Origin: Bacteroidaceae bacterium
GTDB taxonomy: Bacteria > Bacteroidota > Bacteroidia > Bacteroidales > Bacteroidaceae
Assembly (NCBI GenBank): GCA_030843315.1
Contig: JAUUPT010000115.1
Span: 1 to 8,507, forward strand
Reading direction: 5' to 3'
DNA: 8,507 bases
Position 1 is the stretch's first letter, and each line of letters begins with the position of its first letter. Below, piece by piece: positions 1 to 7,784 of the stretch. The notes below the pieces were generated by a model. That model did not search any database and was not told the DNA's origin. It saw only the letters and a list, made by a program, of their open reading frames with translations. Both the position numbers and the translations under genes were made by a program.

Positions 1-485
1 TAATTTTGGGGATCAATCTTCAGCAAGCGCTCATAGTCCGCCCTTGCAAAACTATAATTACGCTGCTGCATGTAGATATATGCACGCATCAACAAAGCCT
101 CCAAATTATCCTTGTCTATATCCAAAGCCAAAGAATAGTCAATCCTTGCCAACTCATCTTTGCCCTCTTCAAGATAGAGAGCAGCACGGTTCAGCAAGAT
201 GGGCACGGCACGCGGCGCAATATTCAGCGCAAGCGTATAGGATTCGAGAGCCTGTTCGTACTGATGTTGGCGACGCTGTATCGTCCCCAGATTAGAAAAC
301 AACAGCGCATTATGCGGATTGGAAGGTTCCAGTTTCAATGCTTGCAAAATATACTCTTCAGCCTGCGACAAGCTATCTTGTTCCGTCGCAGCAATAGCGC
401 GTTCACTTAGCTCCTGATAAGTTTGCGAAAAAGCAGGAAGAGCCATTGCACTGCACACAAAGAAAGAAAGGATAAGATTTTTCAT
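1..485 (-). CDS. Secreted tetratricopeptide-repeat (TPR) protein, 3' end outside window
   Basis: An open frame starts with ATG at 485-483 and runs off the left edge after 161 complete codons with no stop. Residues 1-20 form a typical signal peptide (start MKNLILSFF, then a small-residue stretch ending AFS before Gln21), so the protein is probably exported to the periplasm. From about residue 24 it is all helical, with a 34-residue periodicity. Clear TPR units lie at about 62-95 (LFSNLGTIQRRQHQYEQALE region), 96-129 (LLNRAALYLEEG region) and 130 onward (LLMRAYIYMQQRNYSFARAD region), most with the A-x-x-x-Y/L and D/N-P turn features of TPRs. TPR proteins are protein-binding scaffolds, and no specific partner can be read from this. 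It starts only 10 bases after the cysK stop, so it is probably co-transcribed with cysK. The total length is unknown. Confidence 0.85.
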   Translation of the reverse strand, partial: MKNLILSFFVCSAMALPAFSQTYQELSERAIAATEQDSLSQAEEYILQALKLEPSNPHNALLFSNLGTIQRRQHQYEQALESYTLALNIAPRAVPILLNRAALYLEEGKDELARIDYSLALDIDKDNLEALLMRAYIYMQQRNYSFARADYERLLKIDPQN

Positions 486-495
486 AACGGTTCAA

Positions 496-1449
496 TTAGT
501 AATCCAGAGGATAGGTATCAAAAGCGAACAATTCCGTCGACAAATACCGTTCTCCCGTATCAGGCAACAAGGCAACAATCATTTTGTTCGCAAACTCCGG
601 CCGTTCTGCCAGCAAGCGTGCCGCATAGACTGCCGCACCCGATGAAATTCCCGCCAGCAATCCCTCGGTAGAAGCCAGTTCACGTCCTCCGCGAATCGCT
701 TCATCATCGGGAACCGGGATAACCTCGTCCACCACAGAAGCATCATAAATAGAAGGAATAAAATTAGCCCCGATACCCTGTATGCGGTGCGGAGCAGCTT
801 CTCCTCCCGCCAGCACCGGAGAGGATGCAGGCTCTACGGCAACAATATAAACATCCGGATTCTGTTTCTTCAAAGCTTGTGCTACACCGCAAATCGTACC
901 GCCGGTACCCACACCTGCTACAAATACATCGACCTTTCCATCCGTATCCGTCCATATTTCTTCACCGGTCGTAAGTTTATGCACATTTGCATTGGCAGGA
1001 TTTTCGAATTGCTGCAATATAACAGAACCTGGAATATTCCCCCGCAATTCCTCTGCTTTGGCAATAGATCCGGCCATACCCGTCAATCCATCCGTCAGCA
1101 CGATTTCAGCGCCCAAAGCCTTCAACAGATTACGACGTTCCACACTCATCGTCTCGGGCATGGTCAGTATCAGATGATAGCCTTTGATAGTAGCCACCAT
1201 AGCCAGCCCTACCCCTGTATTTCCACTGGTAGGCTCAATTATGGTAGCACCGGGAATCAGGGCGCCACGCATTTCGGCATCCTCAATCATGGCAAGTGCC
1301 ACGCGGTCCTTCACACTTCCCGCCGGATTAAAAGATTCCAGTTTAGCCACTATATTTCTTTTCAATCCATATTTATGACTATACTCAGCCAACTCCATCA
1401 GGGGTGTATGCCCAATGAGCTCTGTCAGGTTCTTTGCAATTTTTGCCAT
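496..1449 (-). CDS. cysK: Cysteine synthase A (O-acetylserine sulfhydrylase)
   Basis: This 317-residue protein matches the usual length of CysK, the PLP enzyme that makes L-cysteine from O-acetyl-L-serine and sulfide in the cytoplasm. Visible motifs are the PLP-binding lysine in NPAGSVKDR (Lys47), the substrate loop PTSGNTG (73-79), the glycine-rich phosphate cup GVGTGGT (179-185), HRIQGIGANF (221-230) and the C-terminal GISSGA (267-272), whose serine contacts the PLP ring nitrogen. LPDTGERYLST (295-305) is the typical C-terminal signature. No regulatory CBS domain is present, and the PTSGNTG and short C-terminus fit CysK/CysM rather than cystathionine beta-synthase. CysM is the main alternative, but QGIG and the overall match favour CysK. 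The ATG at 1449 is preceded by a 101-base gap from leuB containing a hairpin and a -7-like box, so it probably has its own promoter and is not simply part of the leu operon. Confidence 0.95.
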   Translation of the reverse strand: MAKIAKNLTELIGHTPLMELAEYSHKYGLKRNIVAKLESFNPAGSVKDRVALAMIEDAEMRGALIPGATIIEPTSGNTGVGLAMVATIKGYHLILTMPETMSVERRNLLKALGAEIVLTDGLTGMAGSIAKAEELRGNIPGSVILQQFENPANANVHKLTTGEEIWTDTDGKVDVFVAGVGTGGTICGVAQALKKQNPDVYIVAVEPASSPVLAGGEAAPHRIQGIGANFIPSIYDASVVDEVIPVPDDEAIRGGRELASTEGLLAGISSGAAVYAARLLAERPEFANKMIVALLPDTGERYLSTELFAFDTYPLDY

Positions 1450-1470
1450 ATCATTCCTGTTTTTATAAGA

Positions 1471-1503
1471 GAGGCTGTATCAAAATCATTCTGATACAGC
1501 CTC
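1471..1503. repeat. Perfect 12-bp inverted repeat between leuB and cysK
   Basis: GAGGCTGTATCA (1471-1482) and its exact complement (1492-1503) flank a 9-base loop. On the minus strand the hairpin lies 48 bases after the leuB stop and 21 bases before the cysK ATG. It is followed by TCTTAT rather than a run of T, so it is at best a weak intrinsic terminator for the leu operon. It also begins only one base downstream of the probable cysK -7 box, so it would lie at the extreme 5' end of a cysK transcript. It may be a terminator, a 5' mRNA-stabilising hairpin, or an operator. Similar GAGGCTGT...ACAGCCTC hairpins are, as I recall, frequent between genes in Bacteroides. Confidence 0.75.
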
Positions 1504-1504
1504 G

Positions 1505-1512
1505 CAAAGGTA
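1505..1512 (-). promoter_or_regulatory. Probable cysK promoter, -7 box only
   Basis: The minus strand reads TACCTTTG here, a perfect Bacteroides -7 element (TAnnTTTG) and identical to the leuA box. No TTTG is found 19-21 bases upstream (around 1532-1537), so the -33 half is not conserved. The box lies 55 bases upstream of the cysK ATG and just after leuB, giving a short leader made mostly of the hairpin at 1471-1503. Confidence 0.5.
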
Positions 1513-1550
1513 GAAAAAATCCTTTTGTTCCTTTATTTCCTTAATAAAGA

Positions 1551-2609
1551 TTAGCGCTTTATGTAATCTACAATCCAGGCGCCCACCTCTTTCGTTCCGT
1601 ACTTGGCACCACCTTCCACTTGAATTTCCGGTGTGCGTACATTTGAGTCAAGAGACGCATCTACTGCCTTGCGGATCAGTGCACCTTCTTCTTGCAGGTC
1701 GAAATACTCGAACAGCATAGCTACGGAAAGAATCTGTGCCAGCGGATTGGCAATGTTCAAGCCTTTAGCCTGCGGCCATGAGCCGTGGATCGGTTCGAAC
1801 ACCGGAGTGCTTTCGCCGGTGGAAGCGGAAGGGAGCAACCCCATAGAGCCGCTGATGCAAGAGCCTTCGTCAGTCAGGATATCGCCGAAGGTATTCTCGG
1901 TTACCATCACATCAAAGAATTTCGGTTCCTGAATCATCTTCATGGCAGCGTTGTCCACAAACATATAGTCGGTAGTTACTTCCGGATATTTCGGTGCCAT
2001 TTCCTGGGCAATCTGTCTCCACAGACGAGAAGAAGCCAGCACGTTTGCTTTGTCTACTACCGTGAGGTGCTTGTTGCGCTTCAGAGCATATTCAAAGCCC
2101 ACTTTCAGGATACGTTCAATCTCCGGGCGGGTGTACATATTCGTATCATAGGCCTTGTCATTGTCCTGATACTTCTCACCGAAGTACATACCTCCCGTCA
2201 ATTCACGGATGCAAAGGAAGTCTGCGCCGTCAACAAGTTCTGCACGAAGCGGAGATTTGTGGAGCAGGCATTTGAACGTCTGCACCGGACGGATATTGGC
2301 AAACAGTCCGAGTTTCTTACGCATAGCCAGCAAGCCTTGTTCCGGGCGTACTTTGGCAGTAGGATCATTATCAAACTTCGGATCGCCCACCGCCGAGAAA
2401 AGCACTGCATCTGCATTCTTGCAAGCTTCGTAGGTAGCTTCGGGAAACGGGTCGCCTACTTTGTCGATAGCATCTGCACCGCAGATGGCATATTCATAGT
2501 TCACTTTGTGTCCGAATTTCTCACAAACGGCCGTCATTACGTCTACACCTACGGCAGAAATCTCGGGGCCGATACCATCGCCGGCCAGTACTGCAATTTT
2601 AAAATCCAT
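1551..2609 (-). CDS. leuB: 3-isopropylmalate dehydrogenase
   Basis: This 352-residue protein has the normal length for LeuB. It oxidises and decarboxylates 3-isopropylmalate to 2-oxoisocaproate, and in the citramalate route also acts on erythro-beta-methyl-D-malate to give 2-oxobutyrate. Motifs: the N-terminal AGDGIGPE (9-16); the substrate-binding stretch LLAMRKKLGLFANIRPV (93-109) with Arg97 and Arg107; Arg135 in CIRELTGGMYFGE; Tyr142; Lys187 in VVDKANV; and the family signature NTFGDILTDEGSCISGSMG (239-257) with metal-binding Asp243 and Asp247. The nucleotide loop reads HGSWPQAKGLNIANP (275-289). Gln280 stands where well-studied NAD-dependent enzymes have an aspartate, so cofactor preference is less certain than the reaction. 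It is the last gene of the leu operon, 60 bases after cimA. That gap is A/T-rich and I see no promoter box in it. A purine stretch (AAAAAAAGAAG) precedes the ATG. Confidence 0.97.
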   Translation of the reverse strand: MDFKIAVLAGDGIGPEISAVGVDVMTAVCEKFGHKVNYEYAICGADAIDKVGDPFPEATYEACKNADAVLFSAVGDPKFDNDPTAKVRPEQGLLAMRKKLGLFANIRPVQTFKCLLHKSPLRAELVDGADFLCIRELTGGMYFGEKYQDNDKAYDTNMYTRPEIERILKVGFEYALKRNKHLTVVDKANVLASSRLWRQIAQEMAPKYPEVTTDYMFVDNAAMKMIQEPKFFDVMVTENTFGDILTDEGSCISGSMGLLPSASTGESTPVFEPIHGSWPQAKGLNIANPLAQILSVAMLFEYFDLQEEGALIRKAVDASLDSNVRTPEIQVEGGAKYGTKEVGAWIVDYIKR

Positions 2610-2669
2610 CTTCTTTTTTTATTTAAGTATTTGTTTATTTTATCTTTATCAGCTTGCTTTTTCCTTCAT

Positions 2670-4217
2670 CTAATCCACTCTTTCATATTCGCTCTCTATT
2701 ATATTCAGCATCTTCACCGTCGCTTTGATGGCTGCCTCCGTCTGGTCGGCATCCAGTCCACGGGTACGGAATACCGTACCTTCAAAACTCCAGGTGATTA
2801 CCGTCTGCACAAAGGCATCCGTACGTCCGCCGGGGGGGATGGTTACGGCATAGTTTGTCAGCATCGGGAATTTACGCCCCAGCGTCACCTTATAGATCTT
2901 TCGCAAAGCGCGTACAAAGGCATCGTACTGACCGTCCCCACTGGAGCTCTCTTCGTACTCCTTACCGTTGATTTCCATTTTCAACGTAGCCATCGGCTTC
3001 AGTCCGTAAGCCAGATTCAGGATATAACTTTTGAGGCTGACGCGCTCTTCCATCATATCATGTTTCAAGACATCGGAAACAATATAAGGCAAATCTTCCT
3101 GAGTCACCAGTTCCTTCTTGTCGCCCAACTCGATAATCCGTTCGGTAACTTTGCGCATCGCATCCTCGTCCAACTGCAAGCCCAGGTCTTCCAGATTTTT
3201 ACGAATATTAGCTTTGCCGCTGTTCTTACCCAAGGCATATTCGCGCTTGCGTCCGAAGCGTTCGGGCAACAAGTCGTTACAATAAAGGTTACTTTTATTA
3301 TCGCCATCGGCATGCACCCCCGCCACCTGCGTAAATACATTTTCACCGACAATCGGTTTATTGGCAGGAATCACGATCCCCGAATAAGATTCCACTACGC
3401 GGCTCACATCGTTCAGGCGGCTTTCGTCAATATGTGTGACAGCATCGAAATGATCTTTCAGGATAGCCTGCACGCTGGCAAGCGGAGCATTCCCGGCACG
3501 CTCACCCAGTCCGTTTATGGTGGTGTGCAGTCCTTTGCAACCACTCAGCACGGCAGCCAGCACATTGCTCACGGCAAGGTCGTAGTCATTGTGCGCATGG
3601 AAGTCGAAGTGGGCGCCGGGATAGCGCTTCACCATCTTCCGCATAAACTCGATGACTTGCAACGGGTTCAGCACACCCAACGTATCGGGCAGCATATAGC
3701 GCTGTATATTGGTTTGTATGAGCGTATCCATCAACTGGAAAACATATTCCGGCGAATCTTTCATGCCGTTGCTCCAGTCTTCCAGATAGATATTCACCTC
3801 CATATCCTGCTCATTGGCATAGTTCACTACCGTCAGGATATCTTCCAGATGCTCTTCAGGGGTCTTTTTCAGTTGATAGGTGCAATGCTTCAGCGAGCCT
3901 TTGCACAAGAGATTAACGACGCGGCAACCGGTGGCATGTATCCAGTCCACCGAGGTATGACCGTCCACAAAGCCCAGCACTTCGACCTTTGGCAACAGGT
4001 TGCGCCGGGCTGCCCAGTCACAAATCATTTTCACGGCATCAAATTCTCCTTCGGATACCCGTGCAGAAGCCACCTCCACCCGGTCTACCTTCAATTCTTC
4101 CAGCAATAAACGGGCAATCATCAGCTTCTCATGGGGCACAAAAGAGACTCCGCTGGTCTGTTCGCCGTCGCGGAGCGTGGTGTCCATGATTTCTATCTTC
4201 GGATGATTATGCTTCAT
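2670..4217 (-). CDS. cimA: (R)-citramalate synthase, Leptospira type (often labelled LeuA2)
   Basis: This 515-residue member of the LeuA/CimA/homocitrate synthase family has a TIM barrel with DTTLRDGEQ (12-20), metal ligands in HAHND (207-211) and GLGERAGN (236-243), then a C-terminal LeuA-type regulatory domain (about 395-515, with PPGGRTDAF at 461-469). From memory it aligns with the characterised Leptospira interrogans citramalate synthase almost without gaps over the first 310 residues: SARVSEGE, YLEDWSNG, LPDTLGVL, KGLHTTINGLGERAGN and HADGD are shared or nearly so. The residues I recall forming its pyruvate-selecting pocket, Leu81, Leu104 and Tyr144, are at the same numbers here. The inferred reaction is pyruvate plus acetyl-CoA to (R)-citramalate, the first step of threonine-independent isoleucine synthesis, probably feedback-inhibited by isoleucine. 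It overlaps leuD by 11 bases, suggesting translational coupling, and sits between leuD and leuB, whose products can complete the route. A second isopropylmalate synthase is the alternative but is less likely. Confidence 0.87.
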   Translation of the reverse strand: MKHNHPKIEIMDTTLRDGEQTSGVSFVPHEKLMIARLLLEELKVDRVEVASARVSEGEFDAVKMICDWAARRNLLPKVEVLGFVDGHTSVDWIHATGCRVVNLLCKGSLKHCTYQLKKTPEEHLEDILTVVNYANEQDMEVNIYLEDWSNGMKDSPEYVFQLMDTLIQTNIQRYMLPDTLGVLNPLQVIEFMRKMVKRYPGAHFDFHAHNDYDLAVSNVLAAVLSGCKGLHTTINGLGERAGNAPLASVQAILKDHFDAVTHIDESRLNDVSRVVESYSGIVIPANKPIVGENVFTQVAGVHADGDNKSNLYCNDLLPERFGRKREYALGKNSGKANIRKNLEDLGLQLDEDAMRKVTERIIELGDKKELVTQEDLPYIVSDVLKHDMMEERVSLKSYILNLAYGLKPMATLKMEINGKEYEESSSGDGQYDAFVRALRKIYKVTLGRKFPMLTNYAVTIPPGGRTDAFVQTVITWSFEGTVFRTRGLDADQTEAAIKATVKMLNIIESEYERVD

Positions 4218-4806
4218 TTTTCTTCTCCCAAGCTTCTATTTTATCTTTGTTTTCTACCAGGAAATCGATGTCATCCAAGCCGTTCATCAGGCAGAGCTTC
4301 TTATAGGCATTGATTTCAAAAGTCTCACTCTTGCCCGTGGCCTTGTTGGTGATGGTTTGTTCGGGCAGGTTCACTTCCACTTCCATTTTAGGATTGGCGG
4401 CGATGGAGTCGAACAGTTCTTTCAGGAAAGGTTCGCTCACTACCACCGGAAGCACGAAGTTATTCAGTTCATTATTCTTGTGGATATCGGCGAAGAAGCT
4501 GGATACCACCACACGGAAACCATAACCGGCAATGGCCCATGCAGCATGTTCACGACTGGAACCGGAACCGAAGTTCTTGCCTGCCACAAGCACTTGCCCG
4601 CTGTATGTAGAGTCGTTCAATACAAAGTCCTTGTTCAGCGAGCCATCCGGATTATAGCGCCAATCGCGGAATAAATTGTCTCCGAAGAACTTTTCTTCGC
4701 GGGTAGTGGCTTTCAGGAAACGTGCAGGGATAATCTGGTCCGTATCTACATTCTCCAAAGGAAGGGGTACACAAGTACTGGTGATGATATTGAATTTCTG
4801 TTTCAT
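4207..4806 (-). CDS. leuD: 3-isopropylmalate dehydratase, small subunit
   Basis: This 199-residue protein has the standard length of bacterial LeuD. It forms the swivelling domain that completes the active site of the LeuC iron-sulfur subunit, and together they isomerise 2- to 3-isopropylmalate. Motifs are NVDTDQIIPARFLK (19-32) and the substrate-phosphate-type loop GSGSSREHA (80-88), both diagnostic of the aconitase swivel domain. The same heterodimer is known in other bacteria to convert citramalate to beta-methylmalate, which fits the neighbouring cimA. It starts 21 bases after leuC, and its last four codons overlap the start of cimA in another frame (the shared minus-strand bases are ATGAAGCATAA). 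Confidence 0.97.
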   Translation of the reverse strand: MKQKFNIITSTCVPLPLENVDTDQIIPARFLKATTREEKFFGDNLFRDWRYNPDGSLNKDFVLNDSTYSGQVLVAGKNFGSGSSREHAAWAIAGYGFRVVVSSFFADIHKNNELNNFVLPVVVSEPFLKELFDSIAANPKMEVEVNLPEQTITNKATGKSETFEINAYKKLCLMNGLDDIDFLVENKDKIEAWEKKNEA

Positions 4807-4827
4807 TGTTTTCTTACTTTTAATCGT

Positions 4828-6222
4828 TTACATTAATTCTCTTGGGTCCGTAATCACACCCGTCACCGCCGCAGCAGCCGCTACCAGCGGACTGGCAAGC
4901 AGAGTGCGTGAGCCCGGTCCCTGGCGTCCTTCAAAATTACGGTTACTTGTCGATACCGCATATTTACCTGCCGGCACCTTATCATCATTCATTGCCAGAC
5001 AAGCGGAGCAACCCGGCTGACGAATGGCAAATCCTGCCTCCGTCAAGATCTTGTCCAGTCCTTCTTCGCGGATTTGCTCATCCACCATCCAGGAGCCCGG
5101 AACCAGCCATGCCACTACTCCTTCTGCTTTCTTGCGGCCCTTCACAAGGGATGCAAAAGTGCGGAAGTCCTCGATGCGCCCGTTCGTGCAGGCCCCCAGG
5201 AACACGTAGTCTATCTTCTTGCCAAGCAATCCCTCACCCGGCTGAAAGCCCATATAGTCCAGAGACTTTTTGAAAGAAGCCTGAGCAGCTTCGCCCATAC
5301 CCTCGGTAGTCGGGATATGCTGCGTGATGCCCATACCCATACCCGGATTCGTTCCGTAGGTAATCATCGGCTCGATATCCTCGGCAGCAAACCGCACCTC
5401 TTTGTCGAACACCGCATCCTCATCGCTCTTCAGCGTTTTCCAGTAAGCCAGCGCCTTGTCCCATGCTTCGCCCTTCGGAGCATATTCGCGTCCTTTGATG
5501 TACTCGAAAGTTTTTTCATCAGGAGCCACCATACCGCCACGTGCACCCATCTCGATACTCAGGTTGCACAGCGTCAGTCTGCCTTCCATCGACAAACTGC
5601 GGACAGCTTCTCCGGCATATTCCACAAAATAGCCCGTAGCGCCACTGGTTGTCATCTTCGACATCATGTACAGAGCCACGTCCTTGGCAGTCACGCCCTT
5701 TTTCAGTTTGCCGTCCACCGTCATGCGCATTGTTTTGGGACGGGTCTGAAGAATACATTGTGAAGCCATCACCATCTCCACCTCACTCGTACCGATACCG
5801 AAAGCCACCGCTCCCATCGCACCGTGGGTAGAAGTATGCGAGTCACCGCAAACAATGGTCATACCCGGTAAGGTCAGTCCGCGTTCCGGGCCTACCACAT
5901 GGATAATGCCGTTCTTCTTATTCAGCATGCCGAAGTGTGTCAGCCCAAAGTCAGCCGCATTCTTAGCCAACGTATCCACCTGTGTCTTTGAGATAGGATC
6001 TTCGATCGGCTTGTCTTGATCGTGCGTCGGCGTATTATGGTCGGGCATACAGAAAATCTTCTCCGAGCGGAAGCACTTGATTCCGCGTTCGCGCATTCCG
6101 GCAAAAGCCTGCGGGCTGGTTACCTCATGACAATAAAGTCTGTCTATATAAAGCTGTGTGGGACCGTCTTCCACTTTCTGTACCACGTGGGCATCCCAGA
6201 TTTTATCAAATAATGTATTCAT
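4828..6222 (-). CDS. leuC: 3-isopropylmalate dehydratase, large subunit
   Basis: This 464-residue protein has the usual length for the bacterial LeuC large subunit, an aconitase-family [4Fe-4S] enzyme. Three cysteines in the expected spacing bind the cluster: Cys345 in LGACTNGR (342-349), then Cys405 and Cys408 in QPGCSACLAMN. CGDSHTSTHGA (125-135) and SNRNFEGRQG (426-435) are family signatures. With LeuD it performs the dehydration-rehydration step of leucine synthesis and probably the matching step on citramalate. The cluster is expected to be oxygen sensitive, which suits an anaerobic host. It follows leuA after a 71-base A/T-rich spacer without a clear terminator or promoter. The ATG at 6222 gives the canonical N-terminus MNTLFDKIWDAHVV. 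Confidence 0.97.
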   Translation of the reverse strand: MNTLFDKIWDAHVVQKVEDGPTQLYIDRLYCHEVTSPQAFAGMRERGIKCFRSEKIFCMPDHNTPTHDQDKPIEDPISKTQVDTLAKNAADFGLTHFGMLNKKNGIIHVVGPERGLTLPGMTIVCGDSHTSTHGAMGAVAFGIGTSEVEMVMASQCILQTRPKTMRMTVDGKLKKGVTAKDVALYMMSKMTTSGATGYFVEYAGEAVRSLSMEGRLTLCNLSIEMGARGGMVAPDEKTFEYIKGREYAPKGEAWDKALAYWKTLKSDEDAVFDKEVRFAAEDIEPMITYGTNPGMGMGITQHIPTTEGMGEAAQASFKKSLDYMGFQPGEGLLGKKIDYVFLGACTNGRIEDFRTFASLVKGRKKAEGVVAWLVPGSWMVDEQIREEGLDKILTEAGFAIRQPGCSACLAMNDDKVPAGKYAVSTSNRNFEGRQGPGSRTLLASPLVAAAAAVTGVITDPRELM

Positions 6223-6228
6223 CAGATT

Positions 6229-6257
6229 ATTTATGATTTTACAATTTACTATTTACC
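6229..6257. repeat. Short degenerate heptad repeat in the leuA-leuC spacer
   Basis: On the plus strand four consecutive units read ATTTATG (6229-6235), ATTTTACA (6236-6243), ATTTACT (6244-6250) and ATTTACC (6251-6257). They follow a roughly 7-base period just upstream of the leuC start. An A7 tract (6261-6267) follows. This may be a slipped-strand microsatellite remnant or simply A/T-rich untranslated sequence. No function is evident. Confidence 0.35.
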
Positions 6258-6293
6258 ATTAAAAAAACATTTCACTAACCATTTTTGTCAGTA

Positions 6294-7784
6294 CTAAAAC
6301 TTATTGATACAGTCGATATACGCCTCTACAGATGCCGCAATGATATCGGTATTGGCACCGAATCCGTAATAGATACGGTTGTCGTATTCCACCTGCATGT
6401 GCACCTTACCCATATCGTCGCTACCCTTGCTGATGGCCTGAATCGTAAATTCTTTCAATGTCATGTGGCGGTCGATAATCTTCTTCAAAGCCTTGATAGC
6501 CGCATCTACCGGACCGTTTCCGCTGGCAGCCGCTTCAAACTTCTCACCGGAGATATTCAATCCCAGGCTGGCTACCGAACGAACTCCCACTCCACTGGTC
6601 ACCTGCAGGTATTCCAACTTGACGCGGTGGTTCTGTGTCCGGTCTACCCCTGCCAATACCAAGATATCATCATCATTGATGTCTTTCTTCTTATCGGCCA
6701 GTTTCAGGAATTCCTCGTACACCTTATCCAGATTCTCCTGTTCCAGATCCACACCCAATATCGACAGGCGGTTCTTCAGGGCTGCGCGTCCGCTGCGTGC
6801 GGTCAATACGATGGAGTTGTCATCAATACCCACGTCGTGCGGGTCAATGATCTCGTAGGTCTGCACATTCTTCAATACACCATCCTGATGGATGCCCGAT
6901 GAATGCGCAAAAGCATTACGGCCCACTATCGCCTTATTGGGCTGTACCGGCATGTTCATCAGGCTGGACACCATGCGGCTGGTAGGATAAATCTTCTGTG
7001 TATTGATATTGGTTTCGATGTCGATGTCTTTGTGGCATTTGATAATCATCGCTATTTCTTCAAGGGAAGTATTTCCGGCACGCTCGCCTATACCGTTGAT
7101 GGTAACTTCCACCTGACGGGCACCGTTCAGCACGCCTGCCATTGTATTGGCAGTAGCCATGCCCAGGTCGTTGTGGCAGTGGGTAGAGAGGATGGCATTA
7201 TGAACACCGTCCACATGCTCCATCAGGTACTTTATTTTCTCGCCATACTCGGAGGGCAGGCAATATCCCGTTGTATCGGGGATGTTCACTACCGTAGCAC
7301 CTGCTTTGATAACTGCTTCCACCACCCGTGCCAGGTATTCATTATCCGTACGTCCGGCATCTTCGGCATAGAACTCCACATCGTCCACAAACCGGCGGGC
7401 ATACTTCACGGCAGCTACTGCACGCTCTATAATCTCTTCCCGGTTGGAATTGAATTTATACTTGATATGCGAATCGGAAGTACCGATACCGGTATGGATG
7501 CGTTTATGCTTGGCAAACTTCAAGGCATCTGCAGCTACATCAATATCCTTCTGTACGGCACGTGTCAGGGCGCAGATCGTAGGCCATGTCACAGCTTTCG
7601 ATATTTCAATTACCGAATTGAAGTCTCCCGGGCTCGAAATCGGGAATCCGGCTTCAATCACGTCCACCCCCAGCGCTTCCAGTTGCTTGGCTACCTGAAT
7701 TTTCTCTACTGTATTCAACTGGCATCCCGGAACCTGCTCACCATCGCGGAGCGTTGTGTCGAAAATAAATAACTTGTCACTCAT
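6294..7784 (-). CDS. leuA: 2-isopropylmalate synthase
   Basis: This 496-residue protein, close to the length of the shorter bacterial LeuA form, condenses acetyl-CoA with 2-oxoisovalerate to 2-isopropylmalate, the committed step of leucine synthesis. The TIM-barrel part shows FDTTLRDGEQVPG (8-20) with metal ligand Asp9, Arg13 in the catalytic loop, THCHNDLGMA (201-210) with metal ligands His202 and His204, GIGERAGN (231-238) and HSSGIHQDG (294-302). The C-terminal allosteric domain (about 385-496) includes SGNGPVDAA (421-429) and GFGANTDIIAAS (474-485), typical of the leucine-binding region, so end-product inhibition is expected. It heads the operon and is preceded by an intrinsic terminator only 28 bases upstream and by a leader-peptide attenuator. 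The start MSDKLFIFDTTLRDGEQ gives the usual short N-terminal lead before the motif. It differs clearly from the second family member at 2670-4217, which supports a division of labour. Confidence 0.95.
   Translation of the reverse strand: MSDKLFIFDTTLRDGEQVPGCQLNTVEKIQVAKQLEALGVDVIEAGFPISSPGDFNSVIEISKAVTWPTICALTRAVQKDIDVAADALKFAKHKRIHTGIGTSDSHIKYKFNSNREEIIERAVAAVKYARRFVDDVEFYAEDAGRTDNEYLARVVEAVIKAGATVVNIPDTTGYCLPSEYGEKIKYLMEHVDGVHNAILSTHCHNDLGMATANTMAGVLNGARQVEVTINGIGERAGNTSLEEIAMIIKCHKDIDIETNINTQKIYPTSRMVSSLMNMPVQPNKAIVGRNAFAHSSGIHQDGVLKNVQTYEIIDPHDVGIDDNSIVLTARSGRAALKNRLSILGVDLEQENLDKVYEEFLKLADKKKDINDDDILVLAGVDRTQNHRVKLEYLQVTSGVGVRSVASLGLNISGEKFEAAASGNGPVDAAIKALKKIIDRHMTLKEFTIQAISKGSDDMGKVHMQVEYDNRIYYGFGANTDIIAASVEAYIDCINKF

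Noticed and set aside
2610..2669. Separate promoter for leuB in the cimA-leuB spacer
   Set aside because: No TAnnTTTG box is found on the minus strand in this 60-base A/T-rich gap, and the six-codon ORF just after the cimA stop looks incidental.
1785..4109. Very long (774-codon) open frame on the plus strand
   Set aside because: It is antisense to leuB and cimA, spans two convincing enzymes and their spacer, and its translation shows no recognisable domain and is rich in His, Phe, Ile and Arg as expected for a codon-usage shadow.
6903..7772. 289-codon plus-strand frame opposite leuA
   Set aside because: Antisense shadow of the leuA barrel with no domain and no promoter or start signal. The similar frames at 787-1494, 5074-5763 and 6285-6902 were rejected for the same reason.
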